Assembly: GCA_018883705.1 (NCBI GenBank)
Contig: JAHLFQ010000020.1
Location: forward strand, 1-12,786
Length of the DNA stretch: 12,786 bases
Direction of reading: 5' to 3'
DNA from: Candidatus Cellulosilyticum pullistercoris
GTDB lineage: Bacteria > Bacillota > Clostridia > Lachnospirales > Cellulosilyticaceae
How positions within the stretch are numbered: position 1 is the stretch's first letter; every line of letters begins with the position of its first letter. Of this stretch, positions 6,728 through 12,786 are shown piece by piece. Made by a program: the position numbers and the translations under genes. The notes beneath the pieces were generated by a model, which did no database searches, was not told where the DNA came from, and worked only from the letters and a program-made list of their open reading frames with translations.

Positions 6728-7585
6728 CTATCTTCTCCTCTCTACTATCTTCTCCCGCAAAATTTCAAAGAATTTTCTATTTGATATCTTAATCAATTTA
6801 GCTACATAGGGCGAACGTTCAATATACACTTCATCTTGAGAGGTTAAATACATTTTCAACTTACCATCTAGACTAAGGGCCATATCTTCGGTTTCTTCTA
6901 ATGTTTTAATGCGTACCTTATCTTTGTCACACAAAATAACAGACTTTGAATAAATAGTATGTGGACATATTGGTGTCACAACATAAGCACTTGCCTGGGG
7001 TACCATAATCGGTCCCCCAGCTGATAAATTATACGCTGTAGACCCAGTTGGCGTTGCTACAATGACACCATCTGCCGGATAGATATCACTTAACTCATCA
7101 TTAATACATATTTCAAACTCTACCAGCCTAGAAAAACTACCTCTTGTGACATTTACATCATTAAGAGCATGGAAAACGTGCTTGCTACCATCTGACCCAA
7201 TAATTGTTGCTCTAAGCATCATGCGTTCTTCAATTGTATATTGTTTTAAAATCAATTTTTCTAAAGCTTCTTCAAGTTCATAAGGCTCGATATCTGCCAG
7301 AAAACCTAAACGCCCTAAATTAATACCTAATATAGGAATCTCTCTCATACTAGCCGCTTCAGCCACGCCCAGAATGGTTCCATCTCCTCCTATTACAATA
7401 AGTCCATCACAAAATTCATAAAGTTCTTCTTCTGCTACGGCAACTGTTTTAGCTTCTATTTTATGTGCTATTTCCTTTGCTAGATAAGGTTTAATCCCTC
7501 GCTGATTGAACCAACTTGCAATCTGAAAAGTCATCTTTAAATCTTTATCTTTAAATAGATTTGGTATAATGCCTATGTGTTTCAA
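6728..7585 (-). CDS. nadK: NAD kinase
   Basis: NadK phosphorylates NAD+ to NADP+ using ATP or polyphosphate and sets the NADPH pool, which the MEP enzymes encoded by this region consume. The 285-residue protein has the catalytic GGDGT at 66-70, the LNDV at 141-144, YPADGVIV at 169-176 and the NAD-binding TPTGSTAY at 178-185 followed by SAGGP. The start is TTG at 7585, supported by GGGGGG (7598-7593) 7 nt upstream and by the normal MKHIGI N-terminus. The next in-frame ATG would cut off the first strand of the fold. It lies 15 bp after tlyA and 2 bp before the argR start. Confidence 0.96.
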   Translation of the reverse strand: MKHIGIIPNLFKDKDLKMTFQIASWFNQRGIKPYLAKEIAHKIEAKTVAVAEEELYEFCDGLIVIGGDGTILGVAEAASMREIPILGINLGRLGFLADIEPYELEEALEKLILKQYTIEERMMLRATIIGSDGSKHVFHALNDVNVTRGSFSRLVEFEICINDELSDIYPADGVIVATPTGSTAYNLSAGGPIMVPQASAYVVTPICPHTIYSKSVILCDKDKVRIKTLEETEDMALSLDGKLKMYLTSQDEVYIERSPYVAKLIKISNRKFFEILREKIVERRR

Positions 7586-7600
7586 TCCTTATCCCCCCAT

Positions 7601-8491
7601 TTATAAGCTATTATGTGATGCCTCAACAATACTTCTAATACTTGACTCTTGGTCTAGTAGAATATCTTCTCCTTGCTTTTGTAAATGAATCAAATATTCA
7701 ATATTTCCTTCTGGTCCTTTAATAGGTGAAAAACTAAGCCCTCTAATACCTAAGTTTAAAGATTTCGCATAATTCCATATTTGATGTATAACTGCCTCAT
7801 GAACTTTTGGATTTTTAACTACCCCGTGTTTTTCTACCTGTTCTCTACCTGCTTCAAATTGTGGCTTAATAAGAGCCACAATTTCAGCTTTTTCTTCTAA
7901 TAGCTCTAAAATAGGCACTAATACTTTTGTCAATGAGATAAAGGAAACATCTATGGAACAAAATGCTATTTTTTCATCTAACTTATCTGGGGTAAGGTAA
8001 CGAATATTGGTCTTTTCCATACATACAACACGTGGATCATTTCTTAATTTCCAAGCAAATTGTCCATATCCTACATCTACAGAATATACTTTTACTGCTC
8101 CATTTTGAAGCATGCAATCAGTAAAACCACCTGTAGAAGCACCCACATCCATACACACTTTACCTTCTAACTCAATATCAAAAGTATTCATTGCTTTTTC
8201 TAGCTTAAGCCCACCACGACTTACATATTTCATTTTCTCTCTTACTTCAATAGTCGCACCACGTTTTACTTTAAGGCCTGCTTTATCTTCACGCATACCA
8301 TCGACATAAACAACGCCTGCCATAATATACGCTTTTGCTTTTTGCCTAGACTCACTTAACCCTCTTTCAACAATAAGAATATCTAAGCGTTCCTTACTAT
8401 TTAAATATTTCTCATCTATAACGACATCTACAGTTTCTGCTTTTAAAGCTTCTTCAAGTACATCCCCTGTTTGCTCTGTATGATTTTTCAT
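7601..8491 (-). CDS. tlyA: TlyA-family rRNA 2'-O-methyltransferase
   Basis: TlyA-type enzymes use S-adenosylmethionine to methylate ribose 2'-OH groups of rRNA (16S and 23S cytidines in mycobacteria). Some homologues are called hemolysin A, a historical name. The protein has an S4 RNA-binding domain at about 34-91, the linker SRGGLKLEKA at 91-100 and an FtsJ-like Rossmann domain. That domain has SAM motif DVGASTGGFTD at 115-125, SIDVSFISL at 179-187 and LIKPQFE at 207-213. The family norm is about 270 residues; this copy has an extra acidic N-terminal stretch of about 30 residues before the S4 domain. No better in-frame start is seen. Its ATG directly follows the dxs TAA with no gap and only a weak GAGAG ribosome binding site, which suggests translational coupling to dxs. 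Confidence 0.94.
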   Translation of the reverse strand: MKNHTEQTGDVLEEALKAETVDVVIDEKYLNSKERLDILIVERGLSESRQKAKAYIMAGVVYVDGMREDKAGLKVKRGATIEVREKMKYVSRGGLKLEKAMNTFDIELEGKVCMDVGASTGGFTDCMLQNGAVKVYSVDVGYGQFAWKLRNDPRVVCMEKTNIRYLTPDKLDEKIAFCSIDVSFISLTKVLVPILELLEEKAEIVALIKPQFEAGREQVEKHGVVKNPKVHEAVIHQIWNYAKSLNLGIRGLSFSPIKGPEGNIEYLIHLQKQGEDILLDQESSIRSIVEASHNSL

Positions 8492-10366
8492 TTATCTACT
8501 CTCTTTCTCAAGTATTGTTAACAGTTCTTTAGCAATGCTTATGGCATCTAAATGTTCCTTTTCAAATAACTGTTCGACTTTTCCATGTGGCACAATACCA
8601 CTTTCATGCCCAAAGCACTTACCCTTGATCTTTCCTTCCAATAAAGCAATTTGTGAAAAGATTTTTTCTCCAAATCCTCCTTGTATTATACCATCTTCTA
8701 AAGTAAACAAATAGTGATACTGCTTCATTAAGGCTTTGATATCTTCTACATTAATCGGCCAAACACAAGGTGCTTCAATGATGGCTATTTCATATCCTTT
8801 TTCTTTTAAGAACGTGCCTACCTTAAGTGCTGTTTCAACCATACGTCCAGTTGCTAAGATAGCCATATTATTGCCACTGTTTAACGTTTTAAAACCTATA
8901 TTTTTATAATCATTTAAAAATTCTGTACTTATACAAGTTGTCCCTCGTGGATAACGAATAGCGACAGGTCCATTCTTAGCAAAAGCATATTCTAATGCGC
9001 CTTCTATTTCCTCAGGCATTTTAGGTGAAAGAACTGTCATATTCGGCATACTACTTAAAAATGCTATATCATAAAGTCCATGATGTGTTGGCCCATCTTC
9101 TCCAACTAATCCAGCACGATCTACGCCAATAATAACTGGTAGGTTTTGTAAACACACATCATGTAATACTTGGTCGTAAGCACGTTGTAAGAAGCTAGAA
9201 TAAATAGCAGCCACTGGTTTATATCCCTCACTAGCTAGTCCTGCTGCAAAAGTAATGGCATGTTCTTCTGCAATACCTACATCAAAAAAGCGTTTTGGAT
9301 AGGCTTTGGCAAAAGGTAATAAGCCAGTTCCTTCTGGCATTGCTGCTGTAATTGCAACCACTTTTTCATCGCTATCTGCTGCCCTTAGAACACATTCACC
9401 AAAAGCTGTACTAAAATTCGTTGTACCTGCTTTGGCTTTTCCCTCTCCTGTTGAAATACAGAAAGGACCCACACCATGAAATTGACTTGGTTTTTGTTCA
9501 GCTATGGTATACCCCTTACCTTTTTTAGTTTTAATATGAATCAGGATCGGACCTTTCATCTCCTTAGCATTTTGAAGAATTTGAATGAGATCTAACATAT
9601 CATGGCCATTTACAGGGCCTAAATACGTAAACCCTAGTTGCTCAAATAAGGTATTTTCTATAACAAAGCTCTTAACACCTTCTTTAGCTTTCTTAATGGT
9701 ACTTACCATGTGTTCGCCTACTACTGGTATTTTGTGTAGTACATCCTCTACATCTTCTTTGGCACGCAAATAATCTTTACTAGAACGAAGCTTATTGAGA
9801 TATTTACCTATTCCGCCTACATTTTTAGAAATAGACATTTCATTATCATTTAAGATAACAATTAGATTACTATTAGATCTTCCAGCATTATTAAGCGCCT
9901 CAAAAGCCATACCACCTGTAAGGGCACCATCTCCAATAATAGCAACGACTTCGTTTTGGGCCCCTTTTAAATCTCTTGCTTTCGCCATTCCCAATGCGGC
10001 TGAAATAGACGTTGAGCTATGTCCTGTTTCAAACACATCGTGTACACTTTCTTTGCGTTTTGGAAACCCACTCATACCATCTAATTGTCTTAGATGCTTA
10101 AATCCAGCTCGCCTACCTGTTAAAAGCTTATGCACATAAGATTGATGTCCCACATCCCATATAAATTTATCCTCGGGTGATTGAAATACGTAATGAAGTG
10201 CAATTGTTAATTCTACAACCCCTAAATTTGAAGCTAAATGTCCACCCGTTTGCGATAAAGATTGAATTAAAAAAGTACGAATATCCTTTGCTAAATGATC
10301 TAACTGTTCTATACTTAGGTTCTTTACATCCTCAGGACTATGGATTGTCTTTAACAAGTCTAACAT
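8492..10366 (-). CDS. dxs: 1-deoxy-D-xylulose-5-phosphate synthase
   Basis: Dxs condenses pyruvate and glyceraldehyde 3-phosphate, with thiamine diphosphate, in the first step of the MEP isoprenoid pathway; the product also feeds thiamine and pyridoxal synthesis. The 624-residue protein is full length. Visible residues are H43 in GGHLASNLG, WDVGHQSYVHK at 70-80 and the ThDP motif starting GDGALTGG at 145 with its downstream NDNEMSIS. The catalytic Glu is E367 in GIAEEHA, and the transketolase pyrimidine segment is DRAGLVGEDGPTHHG at 416-430. AAGGAG precedes the ATG by a rather long 13 nt. The gene follows oapA but is separated from it by a short terminator (10404-10433), with no space for a full promoter after it. 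dxs expression therefore probably depends on read-through or on a promoter inside oapA. Confidence 0.97.
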   Translation of the reverse strand: MLDLLKTIHSPEDVKNLSIEQLDHLAKDIRTFLIQSLSQTGGHLASNLGVVELTIALHYVFQSPEDKFIWDVGHQSYVHKLLTGRRAGFKHLRQLDGMSGFPKRKESVHDVFETGHSSTSISAALGMAKARDLKGAQNEVVAIIGDGALTGGMAFEALNNAGRSNSNLIVILNDNEMSISKNVGGIGKYLNKLRSSKDYLRAKEDVEDVLHKIPVVGEHMVSTIKKAKEGVKSFVIENTLFEQLGFTYLGPVNGHDMLDLIQILQNAKEMKGPILIHIKTKKGKGYTIAEQKPSQFHGVGPFCISTGEGKAKAGTTNFSTAFGECVLRAADSDEKVVAITAAMPEGTGLLPFAKAYPKRFFDVGIAEEHAITFAAGLASEGYKPVAAIYSSFLQRAYDQVLHDVCLQNLPVIIGVDRAGLVGEDGPTHHGLYDIAFLSSMPNMTVLSPKMPEEIEGALEYAFAKNGPVAIRYPRGTTCISTEFLNDYKNIGFKTLNSGNNMAILATGRMVETALKVGTFLKEKGYEIAIIEAPCVWPINVEDIKALMKQYHYLFTLEDGIIQGGFGEKIFSQIALLEGKIKGKCFGHESGIVPHGKVEQLFEKEHLDAISIAKELLTILEKESR

Positions 10367-10403
10367 TTTATTTTATAATCTCCTTCGATTTCCTAATGTA
10401 CTT

Positions 10404-10433
10404 AAAAAAATGACAACCTAAAAAGATTGTCAT
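10404..10433 (-). terminator. short intrinsic terminator overlapping the oapA stop codon
   Basis: On the minus strand ATGACAA (10433-10427) pairs with TTGTCAT (10416-10410) over 7 bp around a 10-nt loop. The stem is followed by a run of seven Ts (10410-10404, one in the stem). The TGA stop of oapA lies within the first arm. It sits between oapA and dxs and probably reduces transcription into dxs, separating OLE/OapA output from that of the downstream genes. The stem is short, so termination may be partial. Confidence 0.6.
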
Positions 10434-11014
10434 CGGTTAATTTTTTTCTTTTTAACGACTATCTGTCTAGTGTAATACATAATTATACCTACATAATACA
10501 CAATATATCTGGCTCTCGCAATAGCAATACTTTTACCCATAGCTTTGCCCCCAACTGTTAATGCTGCTACAAATCCACTCATAGCAATAGATAAAAATAG
10601 TGATTTCATCCCAAATCCTTCCTCAATAGCAAGAACGATTGCCGTTGCTGTACTACCAGAAATAATACCGCATATATCTCCTATAACATCATTAAATAAG
10701 TTGGCTACCATAGGTGCATTACGAATCAGTATAATACTCTCTTTTGCTCCTTTTACTTTTGAGGCCGCCATAGAATGAAATGTCACTTCATCTACTGCCA
10801 CCACCGCATTTCCAATACCATCGAAGATAATCCCAATGATAATAATAGTAATCAGCAAAAGAAATGCCACTAAAAGAGGTACATCTGCCAATAATACTTC
10901 AAATATATAACTAAAGAGCATAGCAATCATAAAAGTGACGCCTATAATAGCAAGTAACGTTTTGGGTTCTTGCTTTTTCACTCTTACTTTCTTAAACTTA
11001 ATTTTTTTGCCCAT
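10430..11014 (-). CDS. oapA: OapA, OLE RNA-associated membrane protein
   Basis: This 194-residue protein fits OapA, the membrane partner that binds and localises OLE RNA; in the Bacillus halodurans system RNP loss affects tolerance to Mg2+, cold and short alcohols. It has a very basic N-terminus (11 Lys/Arg in the first 18 residues), about four hydrophobic helices (roughly 19-43, 45-72, 110-130, 138-160) and a basic C-terminus ending in KKKKINR. A DxxxD motif is present as D109-V-I-G-D113 at the start of helix 3, which matches the motif I recall as functionally critical in OapA. Identification rests on size, charge pattern, this motif and its place directly downstream of an OLE-like RNA. AAGGAG lies 7 nt before the ATG and begins only 7 nt after the RNA's terminal stem. 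The 64-130 region also resembles part of the DUF21/CNNM fold (see findings). Sequence recognition alone would be weaker than this context. Confidence 0.85.
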   Translation of the reverse strand: MGKKIKFKKVRVKKQEPKTLLAIIGVTFMIAMLFSYIFEVLLADVPLLVAFLLLITIIIIGIIFDGIGNAVVAVDEVTFHSMAASKVKGAKESIILIRNAPMVANLFNDVIGDICGIISGSTATAIVLAIEEGFGMKSLFLSIAMSGFVAALTVGGKAMGKSIAIARARYIVYYVGIIMYYTRQIVVKKKKINR

Positions 11015-11033
11015 AAATAAGCTCCTTTATGAT

Positions 11034-11659
11034 CGACTCATCACCCACTTTTCAAAAAGTAAGACAATTGCATTTGTAAATTTTATGGTATATAGTCTAG
11101 CAGGTTTTCCCAAGTCTCTACTTCTTTGTCACCAAAGGAGCGGTTTCCCTTTAAAAAGACCTCTTAGATTAAACTAAGCGCCAGATCGCCTTAAGCCATA
11201 CTGTAATCCAAACACAACCTTTTTCAAACGGTCTAGGAGTTTTCCTCTGGCAATCTGCTATGTTCCTATCCTCTTTTGCGAATTAGGTTTCTATCCACAA
11301 TCCTTCATGCCCTTCGGCCAAAGGACATAAAGGTAAATGAATTTCCCCCGTCCTTCACTCAAGGAAGGCTACTCTACCCACAGCTTACACCGCATGATAG
11401 GTTTCATCCTAAGTCATACCTTGCTCACATTGGAGCAAAGCACAAACATAGGTCTCCGCGGTAAGTGGGTCAACGCCCATATGCCCTTATGGATCGCCCA
11501 CAAACCTTAACTCCCAGTATCAGCCCATAACGGGGCGTTACAAGCCAACACCAGGAACTTCATCGATATGCCCTTAAACGAATTTTTAGGCCCGTCTTCA
11601 AAACATCTCAGATTGACTAGAATACCGCGTCTTACGTTTGAAAAGTGCGTCATCAGTCG
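11034..11659 (-). ncRNA. ole: OLE RNA (ornate, large, extremophilic noncoding RNA)
   Basis: This roughly 626-nt minus-strand region has no credible protein-coding frame and is visibly richer in G+C than its flanks. Its ends pair: 11034-11056 with 11637-11659 matches at 20 of 23 positions. The three mismatches are G-G in the RNA. After a small internal loop, GTAAGAC (11059-11065) pairs with GTCTTAC (11629-11635). Interior hairpins include TTGCTC/GAGCAA at 11421-11438, TCCTT/AAGGA at 11351-11365, CTTAG/CTAAG at 11163-11178 and TAACG/CGTTA at 11528-11540. OLE RNAs are about 600-650 nt and occur in anaerobic and extremophilic Firmicutes in this ispA-dxs-recN operon, next to oapA. All of that matches here. 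OLE RNA is membrane-associated through OapA and also binds OapB and the kink-turn protein OapC. The exact ends are inferred from the terminal stem, not mapped. A covariance-model hit would settle the call. Confidence 0.88.
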
Positions 11660-11671
11660 CATACATATACT

Positions 11672-11698
11672 ATGATATAAAATTTAATATAGAATCAA
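11672..11698 (-). promoter_or_regulatory. possible promoter just upstream of OLE RNA
   Basis: In the 46-bp gap between the YuiD-like gene and the RNA, the minus strand has TTGATT (11698-11693) and TATCAT (11677-11672), 15 nt apart. The spacing is short of the ideal 17, but a start about 7 nt downstream would fall close to the RNA's 5' end as set by the terminal stem. The RNA could equally be processed from the longer ispA transcript. Confidence 0.3.
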
Positions 11699-11705
11699 AA
11701 TTTCT

Positions 11706-12152
11706 TTATAAAAAGCATAGAATGGATACTACAATGCCTAAAATACCGCCTGCTAAAACTTGAATAGGTGTATGTCCTAAAATTTCTTTTAGACGATCTT
11801 CTGGATTTAAATCAGGATTCTCAAGCACTTCAATAATTTGATTAATCAAAGCAGCTTGTTTTCCGGCTTCTAATCTCACATTAGCTGCATCATACATAAC
11901 AATAAAACTAAATACCATAGAGATTGCAAAATAAGCACTATCATATCCATAAATTTGTCCAATGCTTATCGTTAGAGCCATCACAAAAGAACTATGTGAA
12001 CTAGGCATTCCACCAGAAGCCCAAAACTTTGAAAAATCCAAACGATGTTCTTGCCATAAAGTAACGATTACTTTCAATAGCTGGGCTACAAACCAACTCA
12101 AAATAGCTACCCACAGCATTTTGTTACTAAAAAGCTGTTCTAAAGCATTCAT
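11706..12152 (-). CDS. YuiD/DUF212 divergent PAP2-family membrane protein
   Basis: This 148-residue integral membrane protein belongs to the divergent PAP2 (DUF212, YuiD-like) family, related to acid phosphatase/vanadium haloperoxidase enzymes that act on lipid phosphates. The substrate is not established. It has about four hydrophobic helices and the family-typical GGMPSSHSSFV at 47-57. YDAANVRLEAGKQA falls at about 87-100 and a conserved LGHTPIQVLAGG segment occurs near 126-137. Length is normal. A GGTGG-type ribosome binding site overlaps the short gap after ispA (10 bp). Its fixed place beside ispA and dxs suggests, without proving, a role in polyprenyl or other lipid phosphate handling. 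It is immediately upstream of the OLE RNA. Confidence 0.9.
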   Translation of the reverse strand: MNALEQLFSNKMLWVAILSWFVAQLLKVIVTLWQEHRLDFSKFWASGGMPSSHSSFVMALTISIGQIYGYDSAYFAISMVFSFIVMYDAANVRLEAGKQAALINQIIEVLENPDLNPEDRLKEILGHTPIQVLAGGILGIVVSILCFL

Positions 12153-12162
12153 TTATCCACCC

Positions 12163-12786
12163 TCAATTTCTTCTTTTTATAAGCTGCAAAGCAATTTCTT
12201 CTAAAAGTGTTGTGTCACCTTCTATTTGTTTAAGTAAATCAACTGCTTTTAAAGTTAACTTTTCTGCTATTTCATAACATGCTTCAACACTATAAAAACT
12301 TAAATACGTATTTTTATGGTTTTCTGTATCACTACCAATAGGCTTTCCAAGCTCTTCCATTGTTGAAGTTGCATCTAAAATATCATCAACAACTTGAAAA
12401 ACTTTGCCTATGTACTTACCATATGCTTCCAAAAGGCTAATGTCTCTCGGTGAAGCGCCACCTAAAACAGCCCCCATCTTCGTTGCTGCTGCAATCATAG
12501 CACCTGTTTTATTTAAATGAATCATATCTAAAGTTTCTAGGTCAATTGTTTTATTTTCACTTTCCATATCTAACACTTGACCACCAATCATTCCCTCTAC
12601 ACCTGCTGCTTCACTTAATAGATAAGTAGCATATAAGCGTTCTTCACCCCCATGGGTTAAGGCATCTTTTAACATAATATGAAAAGCTTCAGTTAATAGA
12701 CCGTCTCCTGCTAAAATAGCAATAGCCTCACCAAACACTTTATGATTAGTTAACTTACCACGCCTATAATCATCATTATCCATTGC
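12163..12786 (-). CDS. ispA: farnesyl/geranyl-type diphosphate synthase, 5' end missing
   Basis: This is the C-terminal two-thirds of a trans-prenyltransferase that condenses isopentenyl diphosphate with dimethylallyl/geranyl diphosphate to give farnesyl diphosphate. The frame runs through the right edge of the window (GCA codon at 12786), so the visible Met is internal. The segment begins within the first Asp-rich region, AMDNDDYRRGKLTNH, then AIAILAGDGLL, the helix ending LLSEAAGVEGMIGGQ, and HLNKTGAMIAA. The second Asp-rich motif, FQVVDDILDATST, and GKPIGSDTENHKNTY follow. These are the standard IspA/FPPS landmarks in order. It is the most upstream gene seen of the minus-strand operon; xseA/xseB would be expected beyond the edge in most Clostridia. 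Confidence 0.95.
   Translation of the reverse strand, partial: AMDNDDYRRGKLTNHKVFGEAIAILAGDGLLTEAFHIMLKDALTHGGEERLYATYLLSEAAGVEGMIGGQVLDMESENKTIDLETLDMIHLNKTGAMIAAATKMGAVLGGASPRDISLLEAYGKYIGKVFQVVDDILDATSTMEELGKPIGSDTENHKNTYLSFYSVEACYEIAEKLTLKAVDLLKQIEGDTTLLEEIALQLIKRRN

Noticed and set aside
9795..10139. 114-codon plus-strand frame opposite dxs
   Set aside because: It mirrors the conserved dxs coding sequence on the other strand, has no ribosome binding site and has an implausible Ser/Pro/Leu-rich composition.
11276..11464. Plus-strand 62-codon frame within the OLE region, and another at 10935-11177
   Set aside because: They lie antisense to the structured RNA and oapA, are rich in His/Pro/Arg from hairpin sequence, have no ribosome binding site and match no family. 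They are explained by RNA structure constraints.
11034..11659. Consideration of rRNA fragment, group II intron, T-box or riboswitch for this region
   Set aside because: I see no rRNA core sequences, no intron domain V-like hairpin, no T-box UGGN antiterminator with a following terminator, and the element is too large for known riboswitches. The end-pairing and genomic context point to OLE RNA.
1..12786. CRISPR array, insertion sequence or tRNA genes
   Set aside because: No regularly spaced direct repeats, no transposase-like protein or terminal repeats, and no cloverleaf-like sequence with a GTTCRA-type T-loop were seen.

Overview
The window looks like chromosomal DNA of a low-GC, endospore-forming anaerobic Firmicute of the class Clostridia. 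Codon use and gene order would suit a Lachnospirales or Cellulosilyticum-type genome, but the genus is inference. The grounds are very AT-rich intergenic DNA, strong AGGAG-type ribosome binding sites, TTG and GTG starts, spo0A and spoIVB, and the conserved clostridial gene order ispA - DUF212/YuiD - (OLE RNA - oapA) - dxs - tlyA - nadK - argR - recN - spoIVB - spo0A. That whole cluster lies on the minus strand.

Layout. Positions 1-735 hold no convincing intact gene. They carry very short minus-strand reading frames, including a small membrane-peptide gene interrupted by an in-frame TAG, and look like the decayed edge of an accessory region. Positions 736-1674 encode a plus-strand EamA/DMT-family transporter. 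It converges on the minus-strand cluster across a 27-bp hairpin that can terminate transcription from both sides, and a second plus-strand terminator follows. Reading the minus strand from the right edge, the window then has ispA (5' end cut off), a YuiD-like PAP2-related membrane protein, a roughly 626-nt structured RNA, oapA, a short intrinsic terminator, dxs, tlyA, nadK, argR and recN. The genes from dxs to recN are nearly contiguous. A strong terminator follows recN. spoIVB then has its own forespore-type promoter, and spo0A has its own vegetative-type promoter.

The most interesting element is the region at about 11034-11659. It has no credible protein, is richer in G+C than its flanks, contains many local hairpins, and its two ends pair over about 30 bp. 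Its size, its place between ispA and dxs, and the small four-helix membrane protein with a DxxxD motif directly downstream identify it as an OLE (ornate, large, extremophilic) RNA with its partner OapA. OLE RNA is one of the largest structured bacterial noncoding RNAs. It acts at the membrane in an RNP linked to Mg2+, cold and alcohol stress, and its biochemical role is unresolved.

How the genes fit together. IspA and Dxs make isoprenoid precursors and prenyl diphosphates. The YuiD protein may act on a lipid phosphate. NadK supplies the NADP used by the MEP pathway. TlyA methylates rRNA, ArgR controls arginine metabolism and RecN repairs double-strand breaks. SpoIVB and Spo0A belong to the sporulation pathway. 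The OLE RNA and OapA sit inside this housekeeping operon, probably with some independent expression set by a weak promoter before the RNA and a terminator after oapA.
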